Positions 58,300 through 64,000 of a DNA stretch of 64,000 nt are shown here, one piece after another. The stretch lies in the NCBI RefSeq assembly GCF_003265705.1, contig NW_020313168.1:4460462-4524461 (forward strand), read 5' to 3'. A program made the position numbers and the translations under genes. Below the pieces are notes generated by a model. It was not told where the DNA came from. It saw only the letters and a program-made list of their open reading frames with translations, and did not search any database. Origin of the DNA: Callorhinus ursinus. Taxonomy: Eukaryota; Chordata; Mammalia; Carnivora; Otariidae. Numbering within the stretch: position 1 is the stretch's first letter; every line of letters starts with the position of its first letter.

Positions 58300-58445
58300 C
58301 CAAGCCATCTAAGGGCTCAGTTGTTCCAGTTGAGAATTGAGTTATTTTTATGTGATTTTAAAATAAAACATATTCTGAAGGGCGAGGAGGCGATTTGAAA
58401 TTTGGCCGTCTGGAGTCATCCCTGACCAAACTACTGGAGTTCCCG
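58300..58445. other. Candidate conserved noncoding element
   Basis: Repeat-free block with sharply different composition from its flanks ('gagttatttttatgtgattttaaaataaaacatattctgaag', 'cgatttgaaatttggcc'). Conservation is inferred from appearance only. Confidence 0.35.
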
Positions 58446-58454
58446 GAGGCCCGG

Positions 58455-58700
58455 GAAGCGGGAAAGCCGGCAGTCCGAGGAGCAGGGTTCAAATCCGGGG
58501 TTCGCCAGGCGCTAGCTGCCCCCCCCACCCCTCCGGGAAATGAGGTCCCCGCTCCAGTGTCGGCTGCCCCGTCTGCAGCCCGCGGACCGGGCACAGTGCA
58601 CGCACACGGGTGACCAAGATTAAACGACACCACACACTGTGGGCACCCGGCACAGCGCCTCGCACGAAGTAAGCACTCGATAAATTATATAATTATCATT
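58455..58700 (+). repeat. MIR SINE, near full length
   Basis: 'gcggg-aaagccggcagtccgaggagcagggttcaaatcc' (tRNA-like head), 'gggaaatgaggtcccc' core, 'caagattaaacgacaccac', 'gggcacccggcacagcgcctcgcacgaagtaagcactcgataaat' 3' end, all in order. Confidence 0.88.
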
Positions 58701-60279
58701 AGTAGCATATTAATCATAATCATAATAATTTTAAAATTATTTTTATGCTTATTATTCACCAGCCACATACGCCAGCCTGAACCCAGGGATCTATAATTAG
58801 GAATTCACAAAGCTTGGCTGCCCCAAGCTGATGCATTTGAACAAAGTGTAAGTTAGTGTAAGATCCAGAGGGAACAGTCACGCTTAGGGGAACTCAGGAT
58901 CTGGGTGCTCTCCTAGACCCGCGCACCCCAGAAACTCCGAGGCTGGGCGCAAAGGCCATTTCATAAACGGTCACAAACTCCAGACCAGTGACACACACCA
59001 GTAAAGTGTACGGTGTCGAGCCCCGAGCCCGCGGGACTGAGACAGAGGGCAGCAGAGGGCAGAAAGCGGGACTCACCCCTGGCCGGTGTCTCAAACCGAA
59101 TGAAATCGCAGCATTCCGGAGCAGGAAAGATGCCAGACCAGGAATGGGGGCTCCTTGGTCCTGGAGAGAAACGTGGCGATCCTGGGCCGGGCTGGGCCAG
59201 CGGGGATGGCCCGGGGCGGCGTTCTCCTGCTAGAACCAGTGTGCAGGGTGGGGGCACGGAGCCACCGTGGCAGCCCCGGGGCAGAGCCCACCCGCAGGCA
59301 GCAAAAACCGGTCCGGGGAAACTGCCCGGAGCCTGCGCTGCCCCTCCGCCACACGGCCCAGGTGCAGCCCCACCTGGCACAGCAGCCGTGCGGCCAGGGG
59401 AGCCCCTCGGCCTGTCTCCTGGGCATCGCCCTGTGTGTGCAACCTGGGGAGCCTGCACAGGGGATGCAGGCAGGGGTGCAGTCGGCGTGAAAGCCCTGTA
59501 TTTCTTCCTTCCGGACAAGGTTTTATGATAGGACCCAGTAAATTACAAGTTCAAAATGGTTCAACAGGCACCGAGGCATCTAACTAGACTCTCGAGTTCG
59601 TATGTTATTATTAGTTATGATTTTAATGACTGCAACACCCTGCACAGCCTCAGAGCCACCGTCTCCGTCCAGGATCTGGCGGCTGTCCCCAGCCCCTCTG
59701 GGGTCGTGCACAACCGGGACATCCCAGCCCAGGTGGAGGGTGACGCCCCCCGCCCCCCCCACACACACATACACATACATGCATCTGGTTCTGCTCTGTG
59801 CCAGCAACGAATGAGGTCGGGACAGTACCTTCCTCCAATCAAGAAGTTACCATTTTGCAGGAAGAGACACTATGAAAATTTGCACAAACATCCATTTTCA
59901 ATAAAGAACAGAAAAGAATCCATTTTCATTTTTTGTCTTCAAACCCCTGAGTTGGAGTCTCTCAGGAAAGAACGGGGAGGTCACAGCGACCTTGGCTCAG
60001 AGCCATCTGCCCCTCCACCTCCGAGCCCAGGATGGGGGCCCCGGCACGCACAATCTTCACCCCTCTTTCTCTACGGCGCACGTGCCCACAGAAGCTGGGA
60101 AGGGCTTCCGCAAAGTCAAGGGTTGCGGGTGGGAGTGAAGAGTCAAATTCTAGGCTTATCTAGAAGAACCTGAGATCAGGAGATAAGTTCCTCCCTCTTC
60201 TCCCAGCCTCTGCCTTTGCTGCCCGAGGAAGTGCGCTCTCTCTCTGAGCCTGAGTTTCTGTATCTACAAGATGCAGACT
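58701..60279. other. Upstream region, AT-rich then unique
   Basis: 58700-58760 is TA-rich low-complexity sequence following the MIR tail. The remainder holds no recognised gene or repeat; a C-run/(CA) patch lies at 59748-59785. Confidence 0.45.
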
Positions 60280-60420
60280 CATGAAAATATTACTGAGCAT
60301 CTACCCTGCACCGGGCACCGTTCAAGGACTGGGGGATACAACAGTGACCAAAAGTGACCTGGGCTCTCCTGGTGGCGCTCACAGCCTCGTGGGGAGCCTA
60401 CACGGGGGTCCAGCTCACAG
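60280..60420 (-). repeat. L2 LINE 3' fragment
   Basis: 'attactgagcatctaccctgcaccgggcaccgttcaaggactgggggatacaacagtgaccaaaagtg', 'tggtggcgctcacagcctcgtgggg' matches the common L2 3' pattern (tgagcacctactatgtgccaggcactgttctaggcactggggatacagcagtgaa). Confidence 0.75.
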
Positions 60421-61762
60421 GTTGGGAAGGTGCCAACAGCTTATGCACAAGGGGGGCTCTGCTCAGCCCTCTGCAGGCAGCAACCTCACCAGGTAGCCCG
60501 GTCTGTCACACGACATCGGTGCTGACCAAGGTCCCTGGACATCTGGACTCTGGGGTCCCACCCATATAAACTACATTGCCATGTGAAATACACTCAGTTG
60601 AACCTGAATTTCAGATAAACAACAGATAATCTTTAAGCATGAGTGTACTCCTCCATTCCTTGCCCCTCCCAGGCTCTCCTTCGAGGGGCAGAAGAGCCGT
60701 GGTCCACAGGCCTGCCAACCAGTGGGGGGTTTGGGAGAAGACTGTGAGGTGGGAGCAAGGCAGAAACAGGGTAGGTCCTTCCTCTCTCTCTGCCTTGGGA
60801 GGTTTCTCCAGCAGCAGATCTTGTCTTTGCTGAAAGCTGCAGCTCGGGCGGGTCAGGCCCACCTTTGCCCCACTACCATCAGGTGTGGACTGGGACATGA
60901 CCTCCTCCCTCTGACCCTCTGACCTGGGAGAGGGGTGGTGGCTTCCTGCTGCTAATCCGTAGGTTGTCTCCAGGAAGCCAAGGAACCTGAAGCTTCAGGG
61001 CCCTTGGCTGGCATGAAAAGGGCCCTAACAACACATCCACAGGGTCAAACGTTTTTGTGAAATTTTCAAAACAGAAAATATCTTAAACCCAATCAGGTAA
61101 AATCACTGTCTATGTCCACTCTGAGTTCCTGCCCATCACACTCCTCCTGTGTAAGGTACCGGGGGCGGGGGGTGGGGGGGGAGTGGTGGCTGGCATCCGG
61201 GGGCTCCCGCCAAGGACAGGTTAGATGGGAAGATATACATACATAGTTTGGACTCAGCTGGCTTGTATTTACATGGTTCACAGGTATGTCTGTGTTTACT
61301 TAGGGGCCTGCTGGCCATCCCCAGGTGGCAGTCCAGCAACACTCCTTCCTATGACCACTCCAATCTGTCTGCTATGCGGAATCAGAAGGGATAAGATGTG
61401 AACACGACCTGAGTGCCTGCCAGAAAAATGTGGGCAGTTGCGGGAAAGTGAGATGTAGAATGTGCGAAGCCAGAAGCTAGGCCACAGGAAAGTCCACGGA
61501 AAATTATTCTGATCGCCAGACACAAAGTTGTAAGCAGAGAATTTGCTTCCCTTCCATGGGGAGTCAAAACACAAAGTATCTCTGGTCAGAGATAAATACA
61601 AAGTTACAAATGCCCCATACTTTCCTATTTCTTTCTTAAAACAGAAATTATCTTAGAGATAGAATATATCAGAATCCTTGTGTGTGTAGGGCAAAAATTG
61701 TGGCAGTACCACAAACTCTGTGTGAAGTCACACCTTTTTTTTAAGGGGTAAGAAGCATTTAT
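60421..61762. other. Upstream region, no recognised gene
   Basis: Unique-looking. A G-run patch at 61159-61183. 61020-61115 is AT-richer. No exon found. Confidence 0.45.
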
Positions 61763-61963
61763 TTTAAGATTTTATTTATTTGACAGAGAGAAAGAGAGAG
61801 AGAGGGTGCGTGCACACAAGCAGGGGGAGCAGCAGGCAGCGGGAGAGGGAGAAGCAGCCTCCCCGCTGAGCAGGGAGCCGACGCGGGGCTCGATTCCAGG
61901 ACCCTGGGATCACGACCCAAGCCGAAGGCAGATGCTTAACTGACTGAGCCTCCCAGGTGTCCC
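61763..61963 (-). mobile_element. CAN-SINE, antisense
   Basis: 'ttaagattttatttatttgacagagag', a GA-rich tract, 'ctccccgctgagcagggagccgacgcggggctcgattccaggaccctgggatcacgacc', ending 'gagcctcccaggtgtccc'. Head slightly diverged. Confidence 0.94.
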
Positions 61964-61980
61964 TAAAAACAAAATCTTTT

Positions 61981-62009
61981 AAAAAAATAAAATAAAATAA
62001 AATAAAATT
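61981..62009 (+). repeat. (AAAAT)n microsatellite
   Basis: Five AAAAT units immediately 3' of the SINE head. Confidence 0.9.
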
Positions 62010-62404
62010 TACAATCTGGTGTTATTTCTTTCCTCATTCTAAACAAGGAATCATGTTCATACTTTTTTAAAGAGTTGTATAAACCCCACGCAAGGTGGAT
62101 CTGCCCATGGCTGTTTCTTTCCATCATCCGTATAGCAAAGACCTTACATGGAAGTCCTTCTATTCCAAGTCCTGGAGAGATTTGTGTCCTGGTTAGACAT
62201 CGAAACATATACCATGAACAAACTGCACACGTGAGAAAGATGAGCAGATTAACAAAGGGCCAGTGGACCCAAAGGAAAATCGAGAAGCCATCAGAAACTG
62301 CTCACTACAGCAGAACGGAGCAGGAGGAAGGTGTCCCTGGGAGACAAAGAAGGCTTTGTTGGTCTTTGCTTTTATTGATTTTTAATAAAAAAAGGTTTTT
62401 TTTG
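62010..62404. other. Upstream region, unclassified
   Basis: Lower-GC sequence with no recognised repeat or exon ('cattctaaacaaggaatcatg', 'ccatcatccgtatagcaaag'). Confidence 0.4.
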
Positions 62405-62587
62405 TTTATCCTCACATGGCGGGTAGGGGGAACACTGGAGTCTCCTCCTCTTACAAGGACACCAATCCCACCATGGGAGCCCCACCCTCAAGACTGTTTA
62501 AACAGAATCACCTCCCAAAGGCCCCCTTCCAAACACCATCCCACTGGGAGCTGGGGCTCCACCATATGGATCCGGGGCTGATCTTTT
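62405..62587 (-). repeat. MaLR (MLT1/MST-like) LTR fragment, antisense
   Basis: 'atcctcacatggcgggtagg', 'tcttacaaggacaccaatcccacca-tgggagccccaccctcaagac', 'aatcacctcccaaaggccccc-ttccaaacaccatccca' is the reverse complement of a MaLR LTR (cctttgggaggtgatt ... gggtggagccctca). Interrupted at its 5' end by the next SINE. Confidence 0.85.
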
Positions 62588-62745
62588 TTTTTTATTTATT
62601 TGAGAAAGAGAGAATGAGAGACAGCACGAGAGGGAAGAGGGTTCAGAGGGAGAAGCAGACTCCCCGCTGAGCAGGGAGCCTGATGTGGGACTCGATCCCT
62701 GAGCCGAAGGCAATCGCTTAACCAACTGAGCCACCCAGGCGCCCC
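62588..62745 (-). mobile_element. CAN-SINE, antisense, internally deleted
   Basis: 'ttatttatttgagaaagagagaatgag', 'gaagcagactccccgctgagcagggagcctgatgtgggactcgatccc' then directly 'tgagccgaaggc', missing about 20 bases of the B-box region, ending 'gagccacccaggcgcccc'. Target duplication GGGGCTGATCTTTT at 62574-62587 and 62748-62761. Confidence 0.94.
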
Positions 62746-62761
62746 AGGGGGCTGATCTTTT

Positions 62762-63000
62762 AAACAAGTCAGTCCTTGAAGCAGATTGATAAGCAGAGCA
62801 AATGGCATTTTCAGTTCATCAAGCCTCCTTACAGAATGCTGCCGTAAGAACACTTTTCTGGTTTTGGAGGCAATCCCAGGAATGATGGAAAAAAGGAGTC
62901 ATCATGCACAGTGTTTTATTAAGCTAATTACCTGGAGAAATATTCAGTATCCAAACAACCCATGTGCCACAGCTGGGAGCACGGCTACTGTAACATCTTC
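62762..63000. other. Candidate conserved noncoding element
   Basis: Repeat-free, low-CpG block with 'ttaagctaattacctggag' (homeodomain-like TAATTA core) and 'ggcattttcagttcatcaag'. Regulatory role is inference from composition only. Confidence 0.35.
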
Positions 63001-64000
63001 AGCTCAGCACAGAACCCTCAATTAGAGGCACGTTCCCCCCACCCTCCGCCCGTCGCCATCCCAGAAGGGGGTCAGTGTCAGCAGCTAGTAAGAGGATGGT
63101 TAAGTCAATCAGGGGACATGCACTCTGAAGAGCCAGTAAAGTTAGAATTCTGCAGTCCATGCATGAGATTTGATCGCAAGTGGAAAGAGCAGAATTAAAA
63201 TGGTTTCTGTAGGGAATGCCTACCTCTGGGAAAATACGTTATATCCTTTTGATAATCAAATGCTGTGCCTATGGCCAAGGGCACACAGAAATCAAAGTTA
63301 TGACCGATGGGACTGAAGAATTTGCTCTTGCAATTTCCTATTCACATTGGCAATAAGTAATGAACAAAACGAACCACTGGGGGGAGGGGTGGAAAGACAG
63401 AAGAGAAAGAAGAGACGCACAGTGGGTATTTTAGAAAGCTTTTCTTTAAGAAAACAAACCCAAAAAATGTATGCAGAGGTCTGGCAGCTGGAGCGTCAAC
63501 CCCCAGCTAGCAGGAAGGCGCTGCCGCCCAGAATGACTGGCTCACTAGAGCTGAGGGTCTGCCACACCTCGGCCCCTCGGCCCCTCGGCCCCTCACTGCA
63601 CCGGCCAGGAGGCCTCACGCTGCCGCCGCAGTGTGCCCTGGGAGGTTACGCCACCACCTGTGTCCCCCACAGCGTCTACACTGGCTCACCTCTGTGCATC
63701 CATCCAACACCTGCCCCTCGACACACACATGTTTGAACCTGCGGCTACAGAGCCAAAGTCACGGTTTTCTTAGCACGTTTTGTGAACTAACCCCCAAATC
63801 CCTCTGAGCGGATTAGTCCTTAACAGGCTGGAAGACAACAGGGATTGGATTTAACCCACTTCCAAGTGGCTTGGGTTACAGGAGCATTATTCTTGCACTG
63901 GGATCTGATCCTGGGCGGGGAACAGGAGCATGGTCCCTGGGACATCTGTGAAAGCCCCAGGATGCGGGTCAGATGAAGGTGTGGGCCAAGCCCAAGGCCG
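63001..64000. other. Upstream region, no recognised gene
   Basis: 63200-63360 is a repeat-free, lower-GC block; 63566-63594 an octamer tandem. Otherwise unique-looking. No v1 first exon found. Confidence 0.45.
63566..63594 (+). repeat. 8-bp tandem (GGCCCCTC)3
   Basis: Three perfect copies of GGCCCCTC preceded by a partial copy (CCTC). Confidence 0.95.

Larger units (their letters stand above)
1..64000 (-). other. SEPTIN9: SEPTIN9 locus, 5' part (alternative first exons and introns)
   Basis: The whole window appears to lie within SEPTIN9, read on the minus strand. Direct evidence is two short exons whose translations match known SEPT9 N-termini, each followed by a GT donor in the same phase and each near CpG-rich DNA. 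In human the promoter order along transcription is v1, v3, v2, and the two exons here keep the v3-then-v2 order. The common exon beginning ALKRSFEVEE, the septin GTPase core and the v1 exon are not in the window. Assigning 46520-64000 to a v1 intron is inference from the human layout. SEPTIN9 is a cytoskeletal GTP-binding protein at the ends of septin hetero-octamers, acting in cytokinesis and actin/microtubule organisation; its alternative N-termini are thought to tune those interactions. Confidence 0.88.

Noticed and set aside
21066..62745. tRNA genes at the A/B-box sequences
   Set aside because: They are the tRNA-derived heads of CAN-SINEs, with diverged stems, A-tails and target duplications.
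46520..64000. SEPTIN9 v1 first exon (MKKSYSGGTRTS...)
   Set aside because: I looked on the minus strand upstream of v3 and found no matching peptide. In human it lies tens of kb further upstream, so it is probably outside the window.
1..64000. Prokaryotic systems, CRISPR arrays, phage or operons
   Set aside because: Spliced-exon signals, CpG islands, MIR/L2/L1/MaLR repeats and CAN-SINEs show mammalian nuclear DNA; no regularly spaced direct repeats with unique spacers were seen.

Overview
This is vertebrate, specifically mammalian, nuclear DNA: GC-rich, intron-dominated, and full of mammalian interspersed repeats (MIR, L2, L1, MLT1-type LTRs). Twelve tRNA-derived CAN-SINE copies identify a carnivoran. 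Their consensus (head 'GGGGCGCCTGGGTGGCTCAG', a 'CTGCTTCTCCCTCTCCC' body and an 'AAATAAATAAAATCTTT' tail), together with the absence of dog-type and cat-type SINEC bodies, points to an arctoid caniform (bear, pinniped or musteloid). The species is not determined.

The window lies in the 5' half of SEPTIN9 (SEPT9), transcribed on the minus strand, so transcription runs from high to low coordinates. Two alternative first coding exons are present. The exon at 46498-46519 encodes MERDRIT, the N-terminus of the SEPT9_v3-type isoform (MERDRIS in human). The exon at 13191-13245 encodes MSDPAVNAQLDGIISDFE, identical to the human SEPT9_v2 N-terminus. Both end with the first base of a split codon followed by a GT donor, so each can splice to the same downstream exon, which lies outside the window below position 1. 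The v2 exon sits in a CpG island of about 1.4 kb (12540-13990), orthologous to the island whose methylation is used as a human colorectal cancer blood marker. The v3 exon has a smaller CpG-rich region upstream (46520-47340). The v1 first exon was not found and should lie beyond position 64000.

Layout: 1-12.5 kb is intron downstream of v2, GC-rich and repeat-poor. 12.5-14 kb is the v2 promoter island. 14-46.5 kb is the intron between v3 and v2; it holds a tandem SINE pair near 21 kb, several L2/MIR fragments, an inverted pair of L1 fragments at 33-38 kb riddled with SINEs (one a three-level nest), and a second L1 3' fragment at 41-42.5 kb. 46.5-47.3 kb is the v3 exon and promoter. 47.3-64 kb is upstream sequence, probably v1 intron, with LTRs, MIRs, hAT fragments and SINEs.

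No other protein-coding gene, tRNA gene or structural RNA was recognised. The many long open frames in GC-rich stretches are chance frames. No new biological system is evident. The most informative content is the dual-promoter architecture of SEPTIN9 and the readable insertion history of its intronic repeats.
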